Positions 8,394 through 15,210 of a stretch of DNA of 64,000 bases are shown here, piece after piece. Made by a program: the position numbers and the translations under genes. Numbering within the stretch: the stretch's first letter is position 1; every line of letters starts with the position of its first letter. Origin of the DNA: Simiduia litorea. GTDB taxonomy: Bacteria; Pseudomonadota; Gammaproteobacteria; Pseudomonadales; Cellvibrionaceae. The DNA lies in assembly GCF_042853465.1 (NCBI RefSeq), contig NZ_AP031497.1:1674001-1738000 (forward strand), written 5' to 3'. The notes beneath the pieces were generated by a model. That model was given only the letters and a program-made list of their open reading frames with translations. It made no database searches and was not told where the DNA came from.

Positions 8394-9143
8394 TTAGGCA
8401 ATACTGCCATTGTTGACCCAGTGGGCCTTCGTAATGGCCATGTAAGTAAAGCCATTTTCACTTGGTGTGCGATATACCCCAATTGCATTTAAATGCTTAG
8501 CTAGAATCGAAGTCATTTCCCAGTCATCAACTTCAGTAGTAGTAAAGCGACCGGCAACTAACTGCTTGAGTCCAAGTTCTTCGCCTATAACCTTTATCTC
8601 TCTAGCGGAAGTTTTAACTTTCTCATCAAGGTTTTCGTTGGCCCAGGCCCACATCCACGTTTCTGACTTTGTGGGGTAAGTGCCAGAAAAATGAATGTCT
8701 GCTTCCACTTGGGGCTCTCCGTTGTGGGAAAACACTAGTTTTGCGGTTTCTTGATACCAATCCCATCTTTCGTGTGAATCGATTTGGTATTTAGTAAGAA
8801 ATTCTTTATGCCTTGGTTCGATAAAACTAATGCTCGTTTTAACCAGTTCGTGGAAAATGCTGTCGCCCTGAACCCAATTTCGGTCGCGTATATCCTCGTA
8901 GCATTGAACGCACAATAGCTTAATATCTGCGAATTTTTCAGATTGATCATTCCATTCATCTTCAGTGTCAAGCACTTTTTCACATTCGTCACACCAAGCA
9001 TCCGGCCATAGGTTGTTGGGGTTTTCTGGGTCATATCCAAGGTTAAACCCTAGTTTTTCACCTTTAACCAAATGCGCGCATAAAAAAGTAGCATCGGTTT
9101 TTCCGTGAATATCACATTCTACTTTGTTGTCTGATTCGTTCAT
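8394..9143 (-). CDS. DUF6882-like protein with Cys-rich N-terminal domain
   Basis: The 249-residue protein has two parts. Residues 1-90 carry paired cysteines (ECDIHGKTDATFLCAH, WCDECE, LLCVQCYED) that look like a zinc-binding module. Residues 105-245 resemble DUF6882, with the ETWMWAWANENLD motif. The molecular function is unknown. A GTTAGGC hexamer-type core overlapping its stop (8393-8399) recalls an integron recombination site, but a convincing partner half is missing. It lies on the minus strand like the neighbouring small genes. Confidence 0.65.
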   Translation of the reverse strand: MNESDNKVECDIHGKTDATFLCAHLVKGEKLGFNLGYDPENPNNLWPDAWCDECEKVLDTEDEWNDQSEKFADIKLLCVQCYEDIRDRNWVQGDSIFHELVKTSISFIEPRHKEFLTKYQIDSHERWDWYQETAKLVFSHNGEPQVEADIHFSGTYPTKSETWMWAWANENLDEKVKTSAREIKVIGEELGLKQLVAGRFTTTEVDDWEMTSILAKHLNAIGVYRTPSENGFTYMAITKAHWVNNGSIA

Positions 9144-9330
9144 TCTCTGGTGATCACCTAGTGTCTCTATATGTGTATTTGGCCCGCTATGTCGTAAGGA
9201 ACTAAGCCTGTTATCCAGCGTTGTTGTGAAATGGAATTTTGATATTGCTCGGCTACATGATTCTATTTCACTATCTAAGTCAGGAGCTAATATTGACGCT
9301 AATGAATATTTTCTCTTAGTTATATCGCCT

Positions 9331-9798
9331 TTAATATATCCAGATGAGCTTGCATTTTATCTCGGTTTCGGAGGTTAGGCTTGTAAGCTGCATTTTGCAT
9401 TGGTGAGCTGATGTCGCTAGCGGCCCCGCCCAAACTATATATTTAAAGGTATATAAACCGATTTCTGGTTCAAAAACATCAACGAAATTTATCCTGACGC
9501 CGTCTTCTTTGCAGGTTTTTGAGTCAATACCTTTGGATGTTAGTCTTTCAATGACGGTTTTGGCATTAAAAGTATTGTCTCCATTTAGGCAGTAGCTCTC
9601 ATCATGTTGAATGAGTCGATCGATTGCGTATAAAACGATCTCTTCTTTTTCTATGGTGTTGTAGCGATTAATAAACGTATTTTGCCTTAAATGCTCTAGC
9701 TTTTGCTGGTCTGTTATCACAGGTTTATCTACCGCACAGCCGGCCAGAATGGCTACAATTGGAATTAATAGTTGCGTGTTTGTTGTTTTGAAAAACAT
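9331..9798 (-). CDS. Putative lipoprotein, unknown function
   Basis: The 155-residue protein starts with a lipoprotein signal (lipobox ILAGC, lipidated Cys21). Four further cysteines in the mature part could form disulfides. I do not recognise a domain. Its ATG overlaps the TAA of the upstream DUF7336-like gene by one base (TAATG), so the two are translated together. Base composition is AT-richer than the core genes of the window, which fits acquired DNA. Confidence 0.6.
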   Translation of the reverse strand: MFFKTTNTQLLIPIVAILAGCAVDKPVITDQQKLEHLRQNTFINRYNTIEKEEIVLYAIDRLIQHDESYCLNGDNTFNAKTVIERLTSKGIDSKTCKEDGVRINFVDVFEPEIGLYTFKYIVWAGPLATSAHQCKMQLTSLTSETEIKCKLIWIY

Positions 9799-10046
9799 TA
9801 TATTGTGACGAATCCTTCTGCCCAGTGGTCTTTTCCAATTTCATATTTATCTATGTAGAATCCACTTCTCTCGTCATCTTCTAGGGGGTTGATAAGTTTT
9901 GGAAAGTCAGAGAAGCCTGGTTGAGTTGAAAGTCTTTTGATTGCGCAGGCGGCCCTTTCTCCACTAGTATAGAGGCCGATTATTTTCCAGCATTCGTTAT
10001 CTTCAGATATTACGTGTAGGTGTTGTAATAAAAATATGGCTTTCAT
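9798..10046 (-). CDS. DUF7336-like small protein
   Basis: An 82-residue protein beginning MKAIFLLQHLHVISEDNE and ending IDKYEIGKDHWAEGFVTI, the pattern of the DUF7336 family found in contact-dependent and orphan small-gene contexts. The ATG at 10046 is preferred to an in-frame TTG at 10067 because AAGGA lies about 12 bases upstream of it. It is coupled to the downstream lipoprotein gene through a TAATG overlap. Function is unknown. Confidence 0.65.
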   Translation of the reverse strand: MKAIFLLQHLHVISEDNECWKIIGLYTSGERAACAIKRLSTQPGFSDFPKLINPLEDDERSGFYIDKYEIGKDHWAEGFVTI

Positions 10047-10085
10047 CGTGTTCTTTATCCTTGGCAAACCCGCTATGTCTATGTG

Positions 10086-10529
10086 TTAAGTGCGGAGACG
10101 GTTGCAAACCTCCCTGTGTAGCTCAGAAAACAAGCAGAGCTCGTTAGTAAACTCAAATTCCTTTAAGTATCTATCACCAGTTTTTATAGTAAAACTCTTA
10201 AGTGTGCCATTCGAAGAGTTCTCCTTTGTGATGCTGATGGCGTCCCACTTAAAGGTGAGTGGTCTAGTCCCATATGCGCAGATAGTTATACCCATATTAT
10301 CTAAGATTACCTTGATCGCCTTGCGATATTTTTCCACTCTCTTGATGCTAAATAGATCAGATAAAGAAAATAGTATTAGCACCGAAGCAGGTAGAATTGA
10401 TAGATACCAAGGGGTTGAATGCCAGTATGTGAGCGCACATACTGTAGATAGAATAAATAGAGAAAAACCTCTAAATAACATTCTTCGCTTCATTTGCGGG
10501 AATGTATCCTCACGATATGTGAATTCCAT
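10086..10529 (-). CDS. Small membrane protein with PH-like tail, unknown function
   Basis: This 147-residue protein has two adjacent hydrophobic segments at about residues 20-35 and 41-60. A predicted soluble beta-rich tail follows (FKWDAISITKENSSNGTLKSFTIKTG), reminiscent of bacterial PH-like/YcxB proteins. I make no specific assignment. It sits 39 bases upstream of the DUF7336-like gene on the same strand and may be co-transcribed with it. A second ATG at 10493 could be the true start. Confidence 0.5.
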   Translation of the reverse strand: MEFTYREDTFPQMKRRMLFRGFSLFILSTVCALTYWHSTPWYLSILPASVLILFSLSDLFSIKRVEKYRKAIKVILDNMGITICAYGTRPLTFKWDAISITKENSSNGTLKSFTIKTGDRYLKEFEFTNELCLFSELHREVCNRLRT

Positions 10530-10675
10530 TTTGGTACCGTTTGGTGACCGACACTATGGTGTGTTGGTGGTGTTTACTAATGATTTATATCTTTTTGGTC
10601 AGGGTAGGTTTACTCCGACGCCTTCTTAATTAACAGAGTCGAAATGGTAGGTCGGCGTTCACTTAAACCGAATAG

Positions 10676-11029
10676 CTAACTATTTTCAACTTCTGATGTG
10701 TATTTCGTAATGAAAAAAGTCTGCCTGAATTCAGCTTCACTTGGCGCGGCTGGAGGATAAGTAATTTTCTGTCTGATATGGAAGCCTATTGTCTTTATTC
10801 TTTGTTTATCAAGGTATTTTACTTTGCCTTCAATAAAATCAGACTTGATTACCTTGCCTTTTCTGTCGATCGTTAATAAGAAAAGAAGGTCACCGTTAGA
10901 GCTTCTAAAGCCTTGTATGGCCTTAGCCATTTCCTCAACCGAGACGCTTAATTTTATCGACTCTTTTGTTGATTCTGTAGCGCAGGATAAGAGAAAAATA
11001 GAAACTATGAGGATGACTAATTTTCGCAT
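10676..11029 (-). CDS. Small lipoprotein, weak TonB C-terminal resemblance
   Basis: The 117-residue product has a short signal and lipobox (LLSC, Cys16). The mature part contains FLLTIDRKGKVIKSDFIEG and a final KITYPPAAPSEAEFRQTFFI, which resemble the strand-turn-strand of TonB C-terminal-like domains. This is only a resemblance; no energy-transducing partner is nearby. Unknown function, minus strand, AT-rich. Confidence 0.5.
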   Translation of the reverse strand: MRKLVILIVSIFLLSCATESTKESIKLSVSVEEMAKAIQGFRSSNGDLLFLLTIDRKGKVIKSDFIEGKVKYLDKQRIKTIGFHIRQKITYPPAAPSEAEFRQTFFITKYTSEVENS

Positions 11030-11349
11030 AAAATCAACGGTTTGGAAAAGTGGATAAATACCTGCAGTGCAAGTTCTAATGGCATGGCCTGCAGGGCTTG
11101 ACAGTCGGAGATTATACTAGGTGAAGGGTAAAGTAAAATACCCGCGGATGTTCACCTTCATTTTTTACGGGCTTTCGCGCTCTTGGTTGATGCGAATAAG
11201 TTATGCCGGCAATTATGTGACTAGAAGGGTCGGGTAGTGGGGCTGGCGTTGGATTAAAATCTGTTGGGTGTCTATTGGTAAGTTTTCAAGGAATCTGATC
11301 CTTTGATTTCGATGGGGGCCAGAATGGCCGGAATGAAATTGTGCGCCTA
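11030..11349. other. Gene-free stretch at the left edge of the cassette array
   Basis: No supported gene is seen. The attC half that begins at 11350-11356 should continue leftwards into this stretch, but no RYYYAAC partner core with a complementary arm is found. The array therefore appears truncated here. A small GC-rich inverted repeat (GGCC...GGCC) lies near 11318-11330. Confidence 0.5.
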
Positions 11350-11356
11350 GTTAAAT
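11350..11356 (-). other. Orphan attC core (R'' box) of cassette D
   Basis: ATTTAAC on the minus strand fits the RYYYAAC core and lies just past the stop of the gene at 11361-11693. It is the exact complement of the GTTAAAT that opens the same cassette at 11718-11712, as expected for the two ends of a once-circular cassette. The rest of the site is missing. Confidence 0.6.
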
Positions 11357-11360
11357 TCAT

Positions 11361-11693
11361 TTACTGGCAGCCAGAAAGAGGGCAGACCTCAACCCATCGA
11401 ACGTCCTCTGAGTTACCCCAGAGATTACATACGCCTGAACCCTTAACGTTATATAAAGTTTTTGATGTGGCAAATGCTGTAAGTACAACAGATGCGTGAG
11501 CGCTATCTTTATGAACGGCAAAGCGCCCTGACGTAGCACAAGCTGGGCGAGTGCTTTCTGTGTTGCCACCAATTTTGAAAAGAATTGCTTCACCAACTGA
11601 GGCAATGTGAATAATTTTTCCACCTAAGCTGTCGCCATCGGCGATAGCGCAAAACGAAATGGAAGTGAAGAACAGAAATAATATTGAGCGCAT
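11361..11693 (-). CDS. Small exported protein (cassette D), unknown function
   Basis: A 110-residue protein with a signal peptide (MRSILFLFFTSISFCAIADG). The mature domain of about 90 residues has four cysteines (PACAT, GVCNL, EVCPLSGCQ) that could pair. Unknown family. It begins 19 bases after a cassette core GTTAAAT and ends at an orphan attC core, so it reads as an integron cassette gene. A second open frame over the same bases is a shadow. Confidence 0.6.
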   Translation of the reverse strand: MRSILFLFFTSISFCAIADGDSLGGKIIHIASVGEAILFKIGGNTESTRPACATSGRFAVHKDSAHASVVLTAFATSKTLYNVKGSGVCNLWGNSEDVRWVEVCPLSGCQ

Positions 11694-11711
11694 TTATTTA
11701 CCTGTGCTTGA

Positions 11712-11782
11712 ATTTAACGCCTTAATAAAGGGCGCGCGTTAACGCGTCCAGCCGTAGGCGACCTTTGATTAATCTGTTTACT
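11712..11782 (-). other. attC recombination site (cassette C)
   Basis: A 71-bp imperfect palindrome between the DUF4288 gene stop and the next cassette gene. On the plus strand it runs ATTTAAC-GCC-TTAAT-AAAGG and returns as CCTTT-G-ATTAA-TCT-GTTTACT. The arms pair with one unpaired G, the extrahelical base that directs strand choice by integron integrase. The 3-nt spacers and bulge position match the sites at 13994 and 12156. One core (GTTTACT) deviates from GTTRRRY and overlaps the stop codon. Confidence 0.8.
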
Positions 11783-12149
11783 CTTTAAATGCACTGACAT
11801 CTTTAACAATTGCCTTGAGATTTTTAAGCTTCTTAGGATGGTTGGATGCCCACATGACCTCTGAGCCATCTTCCAATTCTTCGTAAATTGGCAGCAGATC
11901 AATTATACCGAGATACTCCCATTGGACTGGAACACCTGTTTCTCCGCCTTTATACGGTTCAGCATGCTCGATACCAATTCGCTCAATCTTTTCAAAGGCC
12001 TCCTCAAGAGTCAGAGCCTTCACAATAACTGTGTTTTCCCACGTTGCAAATCTGGTCTCGGGATCATCGTTACTCTCATCTTCTATCTCGATGAATCTTG
12101 CCAAGTATGTTCCGATGTACCAGCCGACTGGTGAGATATTCTTATCCAT
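11778..12149 (-). CDS. DUF4288-family protein (cassette C)
   Basis: The 123-residue soluble protein shows the DUF4288 pattern: WYIGTYLARFIEIED, a ENTVIVKALTLEEAFEKIERIG helix, and a VPVQWEYLGIIDLLPIYEELEDGSEVMWA segment. Function is unknown; family members are common in small orphan operons and cassette arrays. The ATG lies only 7 bases after the GTTAAGT core, with no clear Shine-Dalgarno, typical of cassette genes. It ends inside the attC at 11712-11782. Confidence 0.75.
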   Translation of the reverse strand: MDKNISPVGWYIGTYLARFIEIEDESNDDPETRFATWENTVIVKALTLEEAFEKIERIGIEHAEPYKGGETGVPVQWEYLGIIDLLPIYEELEDGSEVMWASNHPKKLKNLKAIVKDVSAFKE

Positions 12150-12215
12150 GATGACACTTAACGCCCGTAGCAGCCGAGAGCGTAGCGAATTAGACTTGCA
12201 CCACTTTCACGGACA

Positions 12216-13016
12216 CTAAGCATTCTTTGTTTGATACGTTTTAGGTGACACATAATTTAAGCTCGAGTGTAGTCGATCCTCGTTGTAAAACTCAACATAA
12301 TCAACAATTCTAGCCACGCATTCGACCATCGTCCTGAATTTCCAATGATGTGCCAACTCATTTTTTAGTGTCTTAAAAAATGATTCTACGTATGCATTAT
12401 CTGTTGGCGTGCCGGCGCGACTCATGCTACTGACCATTCCAGCATTCGTAACAATCCGCTGATATGCTTCTGAACAGTATTCAGAACCCTGGTCACTATG
12501 GAAGATGCAACCTACCTTTACGCTCTCAGATATTAGCGACATCTTTAATGCGCCGCTAACCAAGTCGGTATCATGATAGCGCGAGAAACCCCAGCCAATA
12601 ACTTTTCGTGTAAATAGATCCAGAACAGCCGCCATGTACATAGGGCCTTCTCCTGTTTTTAGGTAGGTCATATCCCCAGCCCAATGCTCGCCGAAAGCAA
12701 TCGCTTTATCTTGTGTCGCCAGTACATTTTCTGCCACCAGGGAGCTGCTACCGCTGGCGCGCCTCTGCCTATATGCATGGTATATCGACTTAATGCCATT
12801 AACTTGCATCAAACGATTAATGCGCCTGCGGCTGCACGAATAACCCAAACTCTTTAAATATGGGTGCACACGAACAGCGCCGTAATTACGTTTATGACCG
12901 ACATGCGTTTCCTTAATTTGGGCAGCCAGAACTTCATCGTACTGAGCGTGATCGCTTGTATCGCGATTCCGCCAGTCATAATAACCGCTTGGTGAAACGT
13001 CGAGGTAATCACACAT
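12216..13016 (-). CDS. IS3-family transposase OrfB (DDE integrase domain)
   Basis: The 266-residue product has an HTH_21-like N-terminal part and an rve DDE core. The catalytic triad is D115 (GDMTYL), D175 (HSDQGSEY) and E211 (AYVESFFKTLKNE), giving DD35E spacing. The in-frame ATG at 13016 is probably not the main start. The open frame extends upstream across the orfA end, and the active OrfAB transposase is expected from -1 frameshifting at 13097-13103, adding about 27 residues (including RYAFIEKNRDSHKI). Confidence 0.92.
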   Translation of the reverse strand: MCDYLDVSPSGYYDWRNRDTSDHAQYDEVLAAQIKETHVGHKRNYGAVRVHPYLKSLGYSCSRRRINRLMQVNGIKSIYHAYRQRRASGSSSLVAENVLATQDKAIAFGEHWAGDMTYLKTGEGPMYMAAVLDLFTRKVIGWGFSRYHDTDLVSGALKMSLISESVKVGCIFHSDQGSEYCSEAYQRIVTNAGMVSSMSRAGTPTDNAYVESFFKTLKNELAHHWKFRTMVECVARIVDYVEFYNEDRLHSSLNYVSPKTYQTKNA

Positions 13017-13048
13017 AGCTACAATTTTGTGGCTGTCTCGGTTCTTCT

Positions 13049-13411
13049 CTATGAACGCGTATCTTTCTTGCGCTGATCCAAGAAGAACCGTTTGGCCTTT
13101 TTTAGGATATTTACCTCTTCCTCTTTAGCTGCCAAACGTTTTTCGAGTTCTTTGATGCGTGTTTTAGCCGACTGCAATGCCTGCTGATCTTCTTTGGAGG
13201 GTTTAGGTGGTGATTTGACAACCATATACTTATTCTCGGAAAGGCGACCTTCTTTAAATTCTTGTCGCCAACGATACAGCATGACTGGATGAATCCCCAG
13301 CGCTTCTGCGACGTCTATCGCCTTAACGTGCTTGCGCTTACTGAGTTTGACTGCATTTATCTTGTAGGCCAAGGTATAGCTGTCGTAGTGACTTTTATTC
13401 GTTATTCCCAT
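13049..13411 (-). CDS. IS3-family OrfA (helix-turn-helix, leucine-zipper)
   Basis: This 120-residue protein has an N-terminal helix-turn-helix (YKINAVKLSKRKHVKAIDVAEALGI, then MLYRWRQEFKEG) that binds the terminal repeats. A coiled coil follows at about residues 75-105 (KTRIKELEKRLAAKEEEVNILKK). The slippery sequence lies in the codons for ILKK, so ribosomes that shift produce OrfAB while the rest make OrfA, a transposition repressor. Confidence 0.9.
   Translation of the reverse strand: MGITNKSHYDSYTLAYKINAVKLSKRKHVKAIDVAEALGIHPVMLYRWRQEFKEGRLSENKYMVVKSPPKPSKEDQQALQSAKTRIKELEKRLAAKEEEVNILKKAKRFFLDQRKKDTRS
13097..13103 (-). promoter_or_regulatory. Programmed -1 frameshift slippery site A-AAA-AAG
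   Basis: In the orfA frame the minus strand reads CTA AAA AAG, giving the A_AAA_AAG heptamer used by many IS3 elements. A -1 slip leads directly into the open orfB frame, with no stop before the OrfB domain. A downstream stimulatory structure was not checked. Confidence 0.8.
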
Positions 13412-13495
13412 TGTGAACCCCTTTAGCGGATTAGTAATTTACTGTCCGTTAAAGTGGTGCAGGTCTAAATCGGCTGGCTACGCTTGTTAGCTAAT

Positions 13496-13981
13496 TTACT
13501 TTGCATCAAAAGATATACTTACAATCCAACTCTCACCCGATTTAATAAGGCTAAGTGAGAGATTATTAACTTTAGACCCCCATTCAAGCTGGGCCTTCGT
13601 TCCTACAACACCAGACTTTTTATCAACTAGTTCAAACGGTAAAAAAGCCTGGACATATTGTTGTGTAAGCAATTCATCATATCCACCGTACTGGTCAATA
13701 ATAGATAGCTCTAAACTGTTAAATATTGCTGACGCCTCAGATAGATTTTGAAATTCAAACAGGACTATTGCGCTTTCGAAAACTTCTTTTTTACAAAATA
13801 CACCTACGTTCGCCTCATAGCTACTGAACTCTACTTTTCCTAAACCACCTCCATGAGAATCAGGTATAAAATTATATATTTCCCTTACTTCCGAACATGT
13901 TCCATTTAACACTGGTACTACAGAGCCTGCAAACAAACTTGTAGAAAATAGAACTAAAGTTAATGCAATTTTATATCTCAT
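13496..13981 (-). CDS. Exported protein of unknown function (cassette B)
   Basis: The 161-residue protein has a signal peptide (MRYKIALTLVLFSTSLFAGSVVP). The ATG at 13981 is chosen over one 30 bases upstream because ACGGAG lies just before it and the signal peptide begins there. The mature part is mixed alpha/beta with cysteines near residues 27 and 62; I do not recognise the family. It lies between two attC sites: its start follows GTTAGCT (14000-13994) and its end precedes AGCTAAC, mutually complementary cassette ends. Confidence 0.6.
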   Translation of the reverse strand: MRYKIALTLVLFSTSLFAGSVVPVLNGTCSEVREIYNFIPDSHGGGLGKVEFSSYEANVGVFCKKEVFESAIVLFEFQNLSEASAIFNSLELSIIDQYGGYDELLTQQYVQAFLPFELVDKKSGVVGTKAQLEWGSKVNNLSLSLIKSGESWIVSISFDAK

Positions 13982-13993
13982 AATTCTCCGTAT

Positions 13994-14069
13994 AGCTAAC
14001 GCCGGTGGCAAGGGCGAGCGTTAGCGAGTCCAGCAGCGATAGCTGCGAACTTGGCTGCCCTTGTTAAGT
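13994..14069 (-). other. attC recombination site (cassette A)
   Basis: A 76-bp imperfect palindrome between two minus-strand genes. On the plus strand it starts AGCTAAC-GCC-GGTGGC-AAG and ends CTT-G-GCTGCC-CTT-GTTAAGT. The arms pair (two G-T wobbles) with one unpaired G at the same position as in the other sites. A central hairpin (GCAGC/GCTGC) forms the variable terminal structure. Confidence 0.82.
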
Positions 14070-14071
14070 TT

Positions 14072-14521
14072 TTACCCATTTTCACTAGGCCTAATCCTTT
14101 TTTCCAAAGAATAAAGAGATACAAGTAGGGCAATATCATGGCCTTTGAAAAGAGGTTTTATTTCCGCCCAGCCATATTTTTCCTGAAACAATATCATCTC
14201 GTGGCTGCTAAAGTCGATTTCAGCGATAGGCTCATTGTTGCATTCTAAACTCAGCTTATGCGTTCCTACATAGCCTACAATGCGATAATTTCGCTCACAA
14301 ACATTGAATTCAAAATAGTTTGTAAAAGTCCACAGTACTTGCTTAAACCTTCCGACTTCTTCTCCGGAAAGAAGTATTTTACTTCCGATTATCTTAAGTC
14401 TACCGTTAGTGCAACCATGAAATTCCGCGCCCGACAATGTTCGGAAGAACGAAACTCTACTACTGCATTCACTCTGAACAAAGTATTCACCTGGATAATC
14501 TTTAGTCGTAATCTTTAGCAT
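14072..14521 (-). CDS. Unknown soluble protein (cassette A)
   Basis: The 149-residue protein has no signal peptide or membrane segment. It is beta-rich, with repeated aromatic and Gly-containing strands (FTNYFEFNVCERNYRIVGYVG, KLSLECNNEPIAEIDF) and a C-terminal helix (DIALLVSLYSLEKR). I do not recognise the family. Its ATG is 8 bases after the core GTTAAGT (14536-14530) and its attC R'' is the complementary ACTTAAC, so both ends of a cassette are visible. Confidence 0.6.
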   Translation of the reverse strand: MLKITTKDYPGEYFVQSECSSRVSFFRTLSGAEFHGCTNGRLKIIGSKILLSGEEVGRFKQVLWTFTNYFEFNVCERNYRIVGYVGTHKLSLECNNEPIAEIDFSSHEMILFQEKYGWAEIKPLFKGHDIALLVSLYSLEKRIRPSENG

Positions 14522-14529
14522 CTTCTAAA

Positions 14530-14536
14530 ACTTAAC
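14530..14536 (-). other. Leading core site of the cassette array
   Basis: GTTAAGT on the minus strand fits GTTRRRY and starts cassette A. The three bases before it are GCT, whereas all three attC sites have GGC at this position, and no complementary arm is found to the right. The upstream partner is therefore not a standard attC; it could be an attI relic or an external junction. Confidence 0.5.
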
Positions 14537-14548
14537 AGCCTTATTCAG

Positions 14549-14584
14549 TGCCTCGGAGGCGTAATATATTACGCCTCCGAGGCA
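14549..14584. repeat. 36-bp perfect palindrome
   Basis: An 18-bp arm (TGCCTCGGAGGCGTAATA) is followed at once by its exact reverse complement. A third arm copy with one change lies at 14674-14694. The rest of 14585-14910 shows no gene I can support. The palindrome sits 13 bases outside the first cassette core. Confidence 0.8.
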
Positions 14585-14987
14585 TATATCCAGAGCGGAG
14601 CTATCGTGCCAGCGCCAGCTATCCCTTTAATTTCAAGAAGTTATCACAATTTTCAGACTCGGGCGCAAAATAATACGCCTCGGAGGCATATATCCCCCGT
14701 ACGGAAATCCCTTCCTGAAAACGGAAAATTCAGCTTGAATATTAATTAGCTGGACGCCCATCTTAATTCCTGCAACTCCTTTGTATTCATTCCGACATTT
14801 CAAATTAAGGCGCCCCATCATATTGCAAAGGCAATGGACCTCGGTGCCGCTTGACGGTATGGCCTGAGAGCGACTCAGGACAGGGATGTATCGCCTAAGG
14901 CCGCCTACTTTTGGTGATGGAGTGGCAAAGGTTTAGGTGGTGCTGGGGATTGGCACGAGCTTTGGTGTGGTTGCGGTTTTTAATTGG

Positions 14988-15107
14988 TTGCCCAAATTCG
15001 TTCCTGACGAATAGTGACTCGGTTCATCGTGATCCTCGGGGCTTTGCCCCAACAGCAAAGCTGTTGTCTCAATTTGTTCCCAACAAGCTGATCGAACCCG
15101 AGCGCGG
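14988..15107. repeat. tRNA-linked stem-loop repeat, partial copy plus full unit
   Basis: 14988-15013 repeats the AAATTCGTTCCTGACGAAT segment. 15015-15107 is a divergent full unit that starts TGACTCGG, contains GGGGC/GCCCC and CAGCAAAGCTG hairpins, and ends TCGAACCCGAGCGCGG. It aligns end to end with 15211-15304. Confidence 0.75.
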
Positions 15108-15210
15108 GTGTGGGCTGTAAGGTTGTGGCCTTTGAAGGGGTAGTTAAAAGGGGGCTCAGTTCTAAAGTGAGATTGTAGCGAGAGTCGGGCTTCGGCGAAC
15201 CGGACGGGAA

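Larger units (their letters stand above)
12191..13467 (-). mobile_element. Complete IS3-family insertion sequence (IS150-like)
   Basis: The 1277-bp element is bounded by 25-bp near-perfect inverted repeats beginning TAGACTTGCACC (12191) and TAGACCTGCACC (13467, minus strand), both ending ACGGACA. The target duplication AAT flanks it at 12188-12190 and 13468-13470. It carries orfA and orfB with a -1 slippery site between them, the usual IS3 layout. All parts look intact, so recent insertion is plausible. The terminal GCACC...GGAC pattern recalls the IS150 subgroup; the exact IS name needs an ISfinder comparison. Confidence 0.9.
12156..13492 (-). other. attC recombination site (cassette B) split by an IS3 element
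   Basis: Removing the IS and one AAT copy restores a 57-bp site. On the plus strand: ACTTAAC-GCC-CGTAGC-AGCCGA, a 12-nt loop, then TCGGCT-G-GCTACG-CTT-GTTAGCT. The arms are perfectly complementary apart from the single unpaired G, the extrahelical base of attC sites. Left part 12156-12190, right part 13471-13492. The insertion separates the two halves by 1.28 kb, so the site should no longer fold or recombine. Confidence 0.85.

Noticed and set aside
8327..8399. Possible attC between YceI and DUF6882-like genes
   Set aside because: One core (GTTAGGC) is good but the arms pair poorly, and the gene's own start lacks the matching core, so it is not called a site.
10607..10669. Inverted repeat GGTTTA...TAAACC with GACGCC/GGCGTT inner arms
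   Set aside because: Superficially attC-like, but five central mismatches and no GTTRRRY core in the right orientation; treated as incidental.
14633..14821. 62-residue minus-strand open frame
   Set aside because: No Shine-Dalgarno and no recognised similarity; it ends across the third palindrome arm. Coding status cannot be supported.
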